This document shows, in pieces, positions 38,803 through 51,095 of a stretch of 64,000 nucleotides of DNA. The stretch lies in contig NW_027490169.1 in the NCBI RefSeq assembly GCF_050948175.1, forward strand, positions 930,001 to 994,000. Reading direction: 5' to 3'. The translations under genes were made by a program, and so were the position numbers. The DNA is from Xylocopa sonorina (taxonomy: Eukaryota; Arthropoda; Insecta; Hymenoptera; Apidae). Every line of letters begins with the position of its first letter. The stretch's first letter is position 1. Under the pieces are notes generated by a model that worked only from the letters and a program-made list of their open reading frames with translations, did no database searches and was not told the DNA's origin.

Positions 38803-39621
38803 TTGCGAAGTTTCATGTATTCCTCGTATTCACTTCAAATGAATGTAAATGCGACACTTCCTTGCTAGGAAATAGCTTTTGCAGATGTTTATGTATCGAA
38901 GCAATAAAGTTCTAATGCATCTTAAATCGTGATATCGCATCTCATTTCGATGTTTGATGATAACATATAATATTCATTGCGCAATGTTATGTATACCTCG
39001 CATTCACTTCAAAAGAATGTAAATGCGACACGTCCTTGCTATGAAATAGCGTTTGTAGATGTCTACGTAACGTAGCAATAGAGTTCTAAAGCTTCATAAA
39101 ACGCGATATCACATCACATTTCTATGTTTCATGATAAGATATAATATTCATAGCGAAGTTTTCACGTATTCCTCGTATTCACTTCAAATGAATGTAAATG
39201 CGGCACTTCCTTCCTAGGAAATAGCGTTTGCAGATGTCTACGTATCGTTGCAAGTGTGTTATAATGCTACTTAAAACGAGATATCGCATCTCATTTCTAT
39301 GTTTCATGAGAACATATAATATTCATTGCGAAGTATTATGTATACCTCGCATACACTTCAAATGAATGTAAATGCGACACTTCCTTGCTAGGAAATAGCG
39401 TTGGCAGATATCTACGTATCGTAGCATTAGAGTTCTAATGCTTCCCAAAACGCGATATTGCATCTCATTTCTATGTGTCATGATAAGATATAAAATCCAT
39501 TACGAAGTGTTATGTATTCCTCTTCTACACTTCAAATTAATGTAAATGCGACACTTCCTTTCTAGGAAATTACGTTTCCAGATGTCTACGTATCGAAGCA
39601 ATATAGTCCTAATGCTTCTTA

Positions 39622-41300
39622 AAACGCGATATCGCATTTCATTTTTATGTTTCGTTATATGGTATAAAATTCATTGTGGATTGTTATGTATACCTCGTAT
39701 TCACTTCAATGGAATGTAAATGCGACACTACCTTGCTATTGAATAGCGTTTCCAGATGCATACGTATCGTAGCAATAGAGTTCTAATGCTTCGTAAAAAG
39801 CGATATCGCATCTCATTTCTATGTTCATGATAAGATAAAATATTCATTGCGAATTGTCACTTATACCACGCATACACTTCAAATGAGTGTAAATGCGTCA
39901 CTTCCTTGCTAGGAAATAGCGTTTGTAGATGTCTTCGTATCGAAGGAATAGAGTTATAGTGCTCCATAAAACGAGATATCTCATCTCATTTCGATGTTTC
40001 ATGATAAGATATAATATTCATTGCGGTGTTAAGTATACCTCGTATACACTTCAAATGAATGTAAGTGCGACACATCCTTGCTAGGAATTAGCGTTCGCAG
40101 TAGTCTACGTATCGAAGCAATAGTGTTCTGATGCTTCTTAAATCGCGATATCGTATCTCATATCTATGGTTCATGATAAGATATAATATTCATTGCGCGG
40201 TGTCATGTGTACCTCGCGCACACATCAAATGAATTTAAATGCGACACTTCCTTTCTAGAATATTACGTTTCCAGCTGTCTACGTATCGAAGCAATAGAGT
40301 TCGAATGCTTCTGAAAACGCGATATCGCATCTCATTTCAATGTTTCATGTTAAGATATAATATTCATTACGAAGTGTTATGTTTTCCTCGTCTACACTAC
40401 AAATGAATGTAAATGCGACACTTCCATGCTTGAAAATAACGTTTGCACATGTCTACGTATCGAAGCCATAGAGTTCTAATGCTTCTTAAAACGCGATATC
40501 GCATCCCATTTCTATGTATCATGATATGATATAATATTCATTACGAAGTTTTATGTATTCCTCGTCTACACTTCAAAAGAATATAAATGCGACACTTCCT
40601 TGCTAGGAAATAGCGTTTCCAAATGTCTACGTATCGAAAAAATAGGTTTCTAATGCTTCTTAAAACGAGATGACGTATTTCATTACTATGTTTCGTAATA
40701 AGGTATAATATTAATTGCGAAGAGTCATGTATACCTCGTATTCACTTCAAAAGAATGTAAATGCGACATATCGTTTCTAGGAAATAGCATTTGCAGGTGT
40801 CTACGAATTGTAGCAATATATTTCTAATGCTTCTTAAAACGCGATATCGCATTTCATTTCTATGTTTCGTTATATGGTATAAAATTCATTGTGGATTGTT
40901 ATGTATACCTCGTATTCACTTCAATGGAATGTAAATGCATCACTTCCTTGCTAGGAAATAGCGTTTGTAGTTGTCTACGTATCGGAGGAATAGAGTTCTA
41001 GTGCTTTTTAAAACGCGATATCGCATTTCAATTCAATGTTTCATGTTTAGATATAATATTCATTACGAAGTGTTATGTGTTCCTCGCATACACTTCAAAT
41101 GAATGTAAATGCGACACTTCCTTGCTAGGAAATAGCGTTTGCAGATGTCTACGTATCGTAGAATTAGAATTCTAATGCTTCTTTAAACGCGATATCGCAT
41201 CTCATTTCTATGTCTCATGATTAGATATAATATTCATTGCGAAGTGTTATTTATACCTCGTATTCCTTTCACAAGAATGTAAATGCAACCCTTCCTTGCG
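39622..41300. repeat. Variant blocks with TTTCGTTATATGGTATAAAA and TCGGAGGAATAG
   Basis: GGTATAAAAT occurs at 39661 and 40876 with shared flanks, a seven-monomer offset. The following stretch, about 40982-41290 (TCGGAGGAATAG, CAATTCAATGTTTCATG, CGTAGAATTAGA, TCTTTAAACGCG), is the source-like copy of the blocks at 48982-49282 and, from 41157 on, of 50551-51095. Confidence 0.75.
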
Positions 41301-42924
41301 AGGAAATAGTGTTTGCAGGTTTCTACGTATCGATGCAATAGAGTTCTGATTCTTCTTAAAACGCGATATAGCATCTCATTCCTATGTCTCATGATTAGAT
41401 ATAATATTCATTGCGAAGTGTCATGTATTTCTCGGCAACGCTTCAAATGAATGTAAATGCGACTCTTCCATGCTAGGAAATAGCGATTGCAGATGTCTAC
41501 GTATCGTAGCAATAGAGATCTAATGCTTCCAAAACCGCGATATCGCATCTCATTTCTATGTTTCATGATAGTATATAATATTCATTGCGAAGTGTGATGT
41601 ATACCTCGCATACACTTCAAGTGAATGTAAATGCGACACTTCCTTGCTAAGAAATAGCGTTTGCAGATGTCTACGTATCTAAGCAATAGAGTTCTAATGC
41701 TTCTTAAATCGCGATATCGCATCTCATTTCTATGTTTCATTATAAGATATAATATTAATTAGCAAGTGTCATGTACACCTCGCATACTCTTCAAATGAAT
41801 GTAAATGCGACACTTCCGTGCGAGGAAATAGCGTTTGCAGAAGTCTACCTATCGAAGCAATAGAGTTCTAATGCTTCTTAAATCGCAAAATCGCATCTCA
41901 TTTCTATGTTTCATGATAAGATATAATATACATAGTGCACTGTTATGTATACCTCGTATTTACTTCAAAAGAATGAAAATGCGACATTTCCTTGCTAGGA
42001 AGTAGCGCTTTCAGTTGTCTACGTATCGAAGCAATAGTGTTCTAATGCATCTTAAATCGCGATATCGCATCTGATTTCTATGTTTCATCATAAGATATAA
42101 TATTCATTGTGTAGTGTTATGTATACCTCGTATTCACTTCAAAAGAATGTAAGTGCGACGCTTCCTTGCTATTGAATAGCGTTTGCAGATATCTACGTAC
42201 CGTAGCAATAGATTTCTAATGCTTTTTAAATCCCGATATCGCATCTCATTTCTATGTTTCATGCGAAGATATAACATTCATTGTGGAATGTTATCTATAC
42301 CCCCTATTCACTTCAAGTGAATGCAAATGCGAAACATGCTTCCTAGGAAATAGCGTTTGTAGAGGTCTCCGTATCGTAGCAATAGAGTTCTAATCCTTCT
42401 TAGAACGCGATATCGCACCTTCTTACTATGTTTCATGTTAAGATACAATATTCATTGCGAAGTGTCATGTATATCTCGCATACACTTCAAATGAATGTAA
42501 ATGTGATACTCCCTCGCTAGGAAAGAGCGATGCCAGATGTCTACGTATCGATGCAATAGAGTTCTAATGCTTCTTAAAACGCGATATCGCATCTCATTTC
42601 AATGTTTCATGATAAGATATAATATTCATTGTGGAGTGTTATGTTAATCTCGTATTCACTTCAAAAGAATGTAAATGCGACATTTCCATGCTAGGAAATA
42701 GCGTTTGCAGATATCTACGTATATTAGCAATAGAGTTATAATGCTTTTTAAAACGCGATATCGCATCTCACTTCTATGTTTCATGATAAGATATAATATT
42801 CATTCAGGAGTGTTATGTACACCTCGTATTCACTTCAACAGATTGTAAATGCGACACTTCCATCCTAGGTAATAGCGTTTGCAGATGTCTATGTGTCGTA
42901 GCAATAGAGTTCTAATGCTTCTTA

Positions 42925-43628
42925 AATCGTCATATCGCATCTCATTTCTATGCTTCATGATAAGATAAAGTAATCATTGTGCAGTGTTATGTATACCCCG
43001 TAATCACATCAAATGAATGTAAATACGACCCTTCCTTGATAGGAATTAGCGTTTGCAGATGTCTACGTATCGTAGCAATAGATTTTTAACGCTTCTTAAA
43101 GCGCGATATCGCATCTCATTTCTATGTTTCATGATAAGATATAATATTCATTGCGAAGTGTTATATACTCCTAATATTCACTTCAAATGAATGTAAGTGC
43201 GACACTTCCCTGCTAGGAAGAAGTGTTTCCAGATGTCTACGTATCGAAGCTATAGAGTTCTGATGCTTCTTAAAACGCGATATCGCATCTCATTTCTATG
43301 TTTCATGATAAGATATGATATGCATTGCGATGTGTCATGTATACCTTGTATTCACCTCAAAAGAATGAAAATGCGACACTTCCTTTCTAGGAAATAACGA
43401 TTCCAGATATCTACGTATCGAAGCAATAGAGTACTAATGCTTCTTAATTTGCGATATCGCATCTCATTTCTATGTTTCATGATATGATATAATACTCATT
43501 TCGAAGTGTCAGGTATACCGCGTATTCACTTCAAAAGAATGTAAATACGACACTTCCTTGCTAGGAAATAGCGTTTGCAGATGTCTACCTATCGTAGCAG
43601 TTGAGTTCTAATGCTTCTTAAAACGCGA
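42925..43628. repeat. Left flank of the homogeneous domain; copied at 51275-51978 (offset 8,350 bp)
   Basis: About 700 bp, including AAGATAAAGTAATCATTGTG, ACCCCGTAATCACATC, TACTCCTAATATTC, GAAGAAGTGTTTCC and TATGCATTGCGATGTG, is repeated at an offset of 48 monomers with no difference that I noticed. Both copies end at the same GTAGCAGTTGAGTTC monomer; after it the left copy enters the homogeneous domain and the right copy returns to diverged array. Confidence 0.88.
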
Positions 43629-44659
43629 TATCGCATCTCATTTCTATGTTTCATGGTAAGATATAATATGATTTGCGAAGTGTTATGTATTCCTCTTCTA
43701 CACTTCAAATGAATGTGAATATGACACTTCCTCGATAGGAAATAGCGTTTGCAGATGTCTACGTATCGTAGCAATAGAGTTCTTATGATTCTTAAAAAGC
43801 GATATCGCATCTCATTTCTATGGTTCATGGTAAGATATAATATGATATGCGATGTGTTATGTATTCCCCGTCTACACTTCAAATGAATGTAAATGCGTCA
43901 CTTACTTGCAAGGAAATAGCGTTTGCAGATTTCTAGGTATCGCAGCAATACAGTTCTAATGCTGCTTAAAACGCGATATCGCATCTCATTTCTATGTTTC
44001 ATGGTAAGATATTATATGATTTGCGAGGTGTCATGTATTCCTCGTCTACACTTCAAATGAATGTAAATGCGACACTTCCTTGCTAGGAAATAGCGTCTGC
44101 AGATGTCTAGCTATCGTAGCAACAGAGTTCTAATGCTTCTTAAAACGCGATATCGCACCTCATTTCTATGTTTCATGGTAAGATATAATATGTTTTGCGA
44201 AGTGTTATGTATTCCTCGTCTACACTTCAAATGAATGTAAATGCGACACTTCCTTGCAAGGAAATAGCGTTTGCTGATGTCTACGTATCGAAGAAATAGA
44301 GTTCAAATGCTTCTTAAAACGAGATGTTGCATCTCATATCTATGTTTCATGATAAGATATAATATTCATTGCGAAGTGTTATGCATTCCTCGTCTACGAT
44401 TCAAATGAAAGTAAATGCGACACTTCCTTGTTAGGAAATAGCGTCTGCAGATGTCTAGGTATCGTAGCAATAGAGTTCTAATGCTTCCTAAAACGCGATA
44501 TCGCATCTCATTTCTACGTTTCATGGTAAGATGTAATATGATTTGCGAAGTGTTATGTATTCGTCGTCTTCACTTCAAATGAATGTAAATGTGACACTTC
44601 CTTGCAAGGAAACAGCGTTTGCAGATGTCTACGTATCGGAGCAATAGAGTTCTAATGCT

Positions 44660-45697
44660 TCATAAAACGCGATATCGCATCTCATTTCTATGTTTCAAGG
44701 TAAGATATAATATGATTTGCGAAGTGTCATGTATTCCTCGTCTACACTTCAAATGAATGTAAATGCGAGACTTCCTTGCTAAGAAATAACGTCTGCAGAT
44801 ATCTAGGTATCGTAGCAATAGTGTTCTAATGCTTCTTAAGACGCGATATCGCATCTCATTTCTATGTTTCATGGTAAGATATAATATGATTTGCGAAGTG
44901 TTAAGTATACCTCGTCTAAACTTCAAATGAATGTAAATGCGACACTTCATTGCAAGGAAATAGCGTTTGCAGATGTCTACGTATCGTAGCAATAGATTTC
45001 TAATGCTTCTTAGAACGCGATATCGCTTCTCATTTCTATGTTTCGTGGTAAGATATAATATGATTTGCGAAGTGTTATGTATTCCTCGTCTACACTTCAA
45101 ATGAATGTAAATGCGACACTTCCTTGCAAGGAAATAGCGTCTGCAGATGTCTACGTATCGTAGCAATAGAGTTCTTATGATTCTTAGAACGCGATATCGC
45201 ATCTCATTTCTATGTTTCATGGTAAGATATAATATGATTTGCGAAGTGTTATGTATTCCTCGTCTACACTTCATATGAACGTTAATGCGACACTTCCTTG
45301 CAAGGAAAGTGCGTTTGCAGATGTCTACGTATCGTAGCAATAGATTTCTTATGATTCTTAAAACGCGATATCGCATCTCATTTCTATGTTTCATGGTACG
45401 ATATAATATGATTTGCGAAGTGTCATGTATTCCTCGTCTACACTTCAAATGATTGTGACTGCGATATTTCCTCGCTAGGAAATAGCGTTTGCACATGTCT
45501 ACGTATCGTAGCAATAGCTTTCTAATGCTTCTTAAAACGAGATATCGCATCTCATTTCTATGTTTCATGGTAAGATATAATATGATTTGCGAAGTGTTAT
45601 GTATTCCTCGTCTAAACTCAAATGAATGTAAATGCGACACTTCATTGCAAGGAAATAGCGTATGCTGATGTCTACGTATCGAAGAAATAGAGTTCAA
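44660..45697 (-). other. Longest satellite open frame (345 codons), not called a gene
   Basis: On the minus strand about six monomers are open in one frame, giving a roughly 58-residue Arg- and Leu-rich repeat (MKHRNEMRYRVLRSIR..., DICKRYFLARKCR..., RGIHNTSQ). The same frame is open, over shorter runs, at 47477-48229 (250 codons), 49410-49796 and elsewhere. It exists because the monomer length is divisible by three and this subfamily has few stops in that phase. There is no signal peptide, known domain, promoter or unique sequence, and the ATG lies inside an ordinary monomer. Translation is unsupported. Confidence 0.3.
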
Positions 45698-45970
45698 ATG
45701 CTTCTTAAAACGAGATGTTGCATCTCATACCTATGTTTCATGATAAGATATAATATTCATTGCGAAGTGTTATGCATTCCTCGCCTACGATTCAAATGAA
45801 AGTAAATGCGACACTTCCTTGTTAGGAAATAGCGTCTGCAGATGTCTAGGTATCGTAGCAATAGAGTTCTAATGCTTCCTAAAACGCGATATCGCATCTC
45901 ATTTCTATGTTTCATGGTAAGATATAATATGACTTGCGAAGTGTTATATATTCCTCCTCTACACTTCAAA
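44690..45970. repeat. Block copied at about 47645-48925 (offset about 2,956 bp, 17 monomers)
   Basis: Ordered private variants match: GCGAGACTTCC, TAAGACGCG or TGAGACGCG, TATCGCTTCTC (45021 and 47976), TCATATGAACG (45271 and 48226), GCGATATTTCC (45461 and 48417) and CGTATGCTG (45659 and 48616). The offset stays at 2,955-2,957 bp over about 1.3 kb. Confidence 0.88.
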
Positions 45971-46410
45971 TGAATGTTAGTGCGACACTTCCTTGCAAGG
46001 AAATAGCGTTTGCTGATGTCTACGTATCGAAGAAATAGAGTTCAAATGCTTCTAAAAACGAGATGTTGCATCTCATATCTATGTTTCATGATAAGATATA
46101 ATATTCATTGCGAAGTGTTATGCATTCCTCGTCTACGATTCAAATGAAAGTAAATGCGACACTTCCTTGTTAGGAAATAGCGTCTGCAGATGTCTAGGTA
46201 TCGTAGCAATAGAGTTCTAATGCTTCCTAAAACGCGATATCGCATCTCATTTCTACGTTTCATGGTAAGATGTAATATGATTTGCGAAGTGTTATGTATT
46301 CGTCGTCTACACTTCAAATGAATGTAAATGTGACACTTCCTTGCAAGGAAACAGCGTTTGCAGATGTCTACGTATCGGAGCAATAGAGTTCTAATGCTTC
46401 ATAAAACGCG
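45937..46410. repeat. Block copied at about 49764-50237 (offset 3,827 bp, 22 monomers)
   Basis: The sequence from TTATATATTCCTCCTC through CTTCTAAAAACGAGATG to TATTCGTCGTCTACAC and TATCGGAGC matches between the blocks with no difference that I noticed. TCGTCGTCT begins at 46300 and 50127. A shorter version lies at 44320-44650 (TCGTCGTCT at 44561). Confidence 0.88.
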
Positions 46411-48981
46411 ATATCGCATCTCATTTCTATGTTTCAAGGTAAGATATAATATGATTTGCGAAGTGTTATGTATTCGTCGTCTACACTTCAAATGAATGTA
46501 AATGTGACACTTCCTTGCAAGGAAACAGCGTTTGCAGATGTCTACGTATCGGAGCAATAGGGTTCTAATGCTTCATAAAACGCGATATCGCATCTCATTT
46601 CTATGTTTCAAGGTAAGATATAATATGATTTGCGAAGTGTCATGTATTCCTCGTCTACACTTCAAATGATTGTGACTGCGATATTTCCTCGCTAGGAAAT
46701 AGCGTTTGCACATGTCTACGTATCGTAGCAATAGCTTTCTAATGCTTCTTAAAACGAGATATCGCATCTCATTTCTATGTTTCATGGTAAGATGTAATAT
46801 TTTTTGCGATGTGTTATGTATTCCTCCTCTAAACTTCAAATGAATGTAAGTGCGACACTTCCTTGCAAGGAAATAGCGTTTGCTGATGTCTACGTATCGA
46901 AGAAATAGAGTTCAAATGCTCCTTAAAACGAGATGTTGCATCTCATATCTATGTTTCATGATAAGATATAATATTCATTGCGAAGTGTTATGCATTCCTC
47001 GTCTACGATTCAAACGAAAGTAAATGCGACACTTCCTTGTTAGGAAATAGCGTCTGCAGATGTCTAGGTATCGTAGCAATAGAGTTCTAATGCTTCCTAA
47101 AACGCGATATCGCATCTCATTTCTATGTTCCATGGTAAGATATAATATGACTTGCGAAGTGTCATGTATTCCTCGTCAACACTTCAAATGAATGTAAATG
47201 CGAGACTTCCTTGCTAGGAAAAAGCGTCTGCAGATGTCTAGGTATCGTAGCAATAGTGTTCTAATGCTTCTTAAGACGCGATATCGCATCTCATTTCTAT
47301 GTTTCATGGTAAGATATAATATGATTTGCGAAGTGTTATGTATTCCTCGTCTAAACTCAAATGAATGTAAATGCGACACTTCATTGCAAGGAAATAGCGT
47401 TTGCAGATGTCTACGTATCGTAACAATAGATTTCTAATGCTTCTTAAGACGCGATATCGCATCTCATTTCTATGTTTCATGGTAAGATATAATATGATTT
47501 GCGAAGTGTTATGTATTCCTCGTCTAAACTCAAATGAATGTAAATGCGACACTTCCTTGCAAGGAAATAGCGTCTGCAGATGTCTACGTATCGTAGCAAT
47601 AGAGTTCTTATGATTCTTAAAACGCGATATCGCATCTCATTTCTATGTTTCATGGTAAGATATAATATGATTTGCGAAGTGTCATGTATTCCTCGTCTAC
47701 ACTTCAAGTGAATGTAAATGCGAGACTTCCTTGCTAGGAAATAACGTCTGCAGATGTCTAGGTATCGTAGCAATAGTGTTCTAATGCTTCTTGAGACGCG
47801 ATATCGCATCTCATTTCTATGTTTCATGGTAAGATATAATATGATTTGCGAAGTGTTATGTATTCCTCGTCTAAACTTCAAATGAATGTAAATGCGACAC
47901 TTCATTGCAAGGAAATAGCGTTTGCAGATGTCTACGTATCGTAGCAATAGATTTCTAACGCTTCTTAGAACGCGATATCGCTTCTCATTTCTATGTTTCG
48001 TGGTAAGATATAATATGATTTGCGAAGTGTTATGTATTCCTCGTCTACACTTCAAATGAATGTAAATGCGACACTTCCTTGCAAGGAAATAGCGTCTGCA
48101 GATGTCTACGTATCGTAGCAATAGAGTTCTTATGATTCTTAAAACGCGATATCGCATCTCATTTCTATGTTTCATGGTAAGATATAATATGATTTGCGAA
48201 GTGTTATGTATTCCTCGTCTACACATCATATGAACGTGAATGCGACACTTCCTTGCAAGGATAAGTGCGTTTGCAGATGTCTACGTATCGTAGCAATAGA
48301 GTTCTTATGATTCTTAAAACGCGATATCGCATCTCATTTCTATGTTTCATGGTACGATATAATATGATTTGCGAAGTGTCATGTATTCCTCGTCTACACT
48401 TCAAATGAATGTGACTGCGATATTTCCTCGCTAGGAAATAACGTTTGCACATGTCTACGTATCGTAGCAATAGCTTTCAAATGCTTCTTAAAACGCGATA
48501 TCGCATCTCATTTCTATGTTTCATGGTAAGATGTAATATTTTTTGCGAAGTGTTATGTATTCCTCCTCTACACTTCAAATGAATGTAAGTGCGACACTTC
48601 CTTGCAAGGAAATAGCGTATGCTGATGTCTACGTATCGAAGAAATAGAGTTCAAATGCTTCTTAAAACGAGATGTTGCATCTCATACCTATGTTTCATGA
48701 TAAGATATAATATTCATTGCGAAGTGTTATGCATTCCTCGTTTACGATTCAAATGAAAGTAAATGCGACACTTCCTTGTTAGGAAATAGCGTCTGCAGAT
48801 GTCTAGGTATCGTAGCAATAGAGTTCTAATGCTTCCTAAAACGCGATATCGCATCTCATTTCTACGTTTCAAGGTAAGATATAATATGATTTGCGAAGTG
48901 TCATGTATTCCTCGTCTACACTTCAAATGAATGTAAATGCGACACTTCCTTGTTAGGAAATAGCGTCTGCAGATGTCTTGG

Positions 48982-49282
48982 TATCGGAGGAATAGAGTTC
49001 TAGTGCTTTTTAAAACGCGATATCGCATTTCAATTCAATGTTTCATGTTAAGATATAATATTCATTACGAAGTGTTATGTGTTCCTCGCATACACTTCAA
49101 ATGAATGTAAATGCGACACTTCCTTGCTAGGAAATAGCGTTTGCAGATGTCTACTTATCGTAGAATTAGACTTCTATTGCTTCTTTAAACGCGATATCGC
49201 ATCTCATTTCTATGTCTCATGATTAGATATAATATTCATTGCGAAGTGTTATTTATACCTCGTATTCCTTTCACAAGAATGT
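48982..49282. repeat. Diverged block embedded in the homogeneous domain (copy of about 40982-41290)
   Basis: The domain-type GTCTGCAGATGTCT switches within one monomer to TGGTATCGGAGGAATAG and then follows the 41.0-kb sequence (CAATTCAATGTTTCATG, CGTAGAATTAGA, TTATTTATACC, TTTCACAAGAATG) before returning to domain type at TGCAAGGAAATAGCGTATG. The junction monomers are chimeras. Confidence 0.85.
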
Positions 49283-50520
49283 AAGTGCGACACTTCCTTG
49301 CAAGGAAATAGCGTATGCTGATGTCTACGTATCGAAGAAATAGAGTTCAAATGCTTCTTAAAACGAGATGTTGCATCTCATACCTATGTTTCATGATAAG
49401 ATATAATATTCATTGCGAAGTGTTATGCATTCCTCGTCTACGATTCAAATGAAAGTAAATGCGACACTTCCTTGTTAGGAAATAGCGTCTGCAGATGTCT
49501 AGGTATCGTAGCAATAGAGTTCTAATGCTTCCTAAAACGCGATATCGCATCTCATTTCTATGTTTCATGGTAAGATATAATATGACTTGCGAAGTGTCAT
49601 GTATTCCTCGTCTACACTTCAAATGAATGTAAATGCGAGACTTCCTTGCTAGGAAAAAGCGTCTGCAGATGTCTAGGTATCGTAGCAATAGTGTTCTAAT
49701 GCTTCTTAAGACGCGATATCGCATCTCATTTCTATGTTTCATGGTAAGATATAATATGATTTGCGAAGTGTTATATATTCCTCCTCTACACTTCAAATGA
49801 ATGTTAGTGCGACACTTCCTTGCAAGGAAATAGCGTTTGCTGATGTCTACGTATCGAAGAAATAGAGTTCAAATGCTTCTAAAAACGAGATGTTGCATCT
49901 CATATCTATGTTTCATGATAAGATATAATATTCATTGCGAAGTGTTATGCATTCCTCGTCTACGATTCAAATGAAAGTAAATGCGACACTTCCTTGTTAG
50001 GAAATAGCGTCTGCAGATGTCTAGGTATCGTAGCAATAGAGTTCTAATGCTTCCTAAAACGCGATATCGCATCTCATTTCTACGTTTCATGGTAAGATGT
50101 AATATGATTTGCGAAGTGTTATGTATTCGTCGTCTACACTTCAAATGAATGTAAATGTGACACTTCCTTGCAAGGAAACAGCGTTTGCAGATGTCTACGT
50201 ATCGGAGCAATAGAGTTCTAATGCTTCATAAAACGCGATATCGCATCTCATTTCTATGTTTCATGGTACGATATAATATGATTTGCGAAGTGTCATGTAT
50301 TCCTCGTCTACACTTCAAATGAATGTGACTGCGATATTTCCTCGCTAGGAAATAACGTTTGCACATGTCTACGTATCGTAGCAATAGCTTTCAAATGCTT
50401 CTTAAAACGCGATATCGCATCTCATTTCTATGTTTCATGGTAAGATGTAATATTTTTTGCGAAGTGTTATGTATTCCTCCTCTACACTTCAAATGAATGT
50501 AAGTGCGACACTTCCTTGCT

Positions 50521-51095
50521 AGGAAATAGCGTTTGCAGATGTCTACGTATCGTAGAATTAGACTTCTAATGCTTCTTTAAACGCGATATCGCATCTCATT
50601 TCTATGTCTCATGATTAGATATAATATTCATTGCGAAGTGTTATTTATACCTCGTATTCCTTTCACAAGAATGTAAATGCAACCCTTCCTTGCGAGGAAA
50701 TAGTGTTTGCAGGTTTCTACGTATCGATGCAATAGAGTTCTGATTCTTCTTAAAACGCGATATAGCATCTCATTCCTATGTCTCATGATTAGATATAATA
50801 TTCATTGCGAAGTGTTATGTATTTCTCGGCAACGCTTCAAATGAATGTAAATGCGACTCTTCCTTGCTAGGAAATAGCGATTGCAGATGTCTACGTATCG
50901 TAGCAATAGAGATCTAATGCTTCCAAAACCGCGATATCGCATCTCATTTCTATGTTTCATGATAGTATATAATATTCATTGCGAAGTGTGATGTATACCT
51001 CGCATACACTTCAAGTGAATGTAAATGCGACACTTCCTTGCTAAGAAATAGCGTTTGCAGATGTCTACGTATCTAAGCAATAGAGTTCTATTGCT
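50521..51095. repeat. Right edge of the domain: copy of about 41127-41700 (offset 9,394 bp)
   Basis: CGTAGAATTAGA (41157 and 50551), GCAACCCTTCCTTGCGAGG, ATTTCTCGGCAACGC, CTTCCAAAACCGCG, GATAGTATATAATATTC and TATCTAAGC recur in the same order. This is the point where the array leaves the homogeneous domain on the right. Confidence 0.85.

Larger units (their letters stand above)
43629..50510. repeat. Homogeneous satellite subfamily domain (about 40 monomers)
   Basis: Most monomers here share CATGGTAAGATATAATATGATTTGCG in place of CATGATAAGATATAATATTCATTGCG, with GTATTCCTCGTCTACAC and often TTGCAAGGAAATAGC; these are rare elsewhere. Divergence between copies is visibly lower than outside. The minority variant GAGATGTTGCATCTC starts at 44321, 45712, 46060, 46930, 48669, 49365 and 49887, always at multiples of about 174 bp. 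Foreign diverged blocks interrupt it at 48982-49282. The longest minus-strand open frames of the window lie here because few copies carry stops or indels. Confidence 0.88.

Noticed and set aside
44660..45697. A 345-codon protein-coding gene on the minus strand
   Set aside because: It consists entirely of satellite monomers read through in one phase; start and stop lie in ordinary repeat copies and no unique sequence or domain is present.
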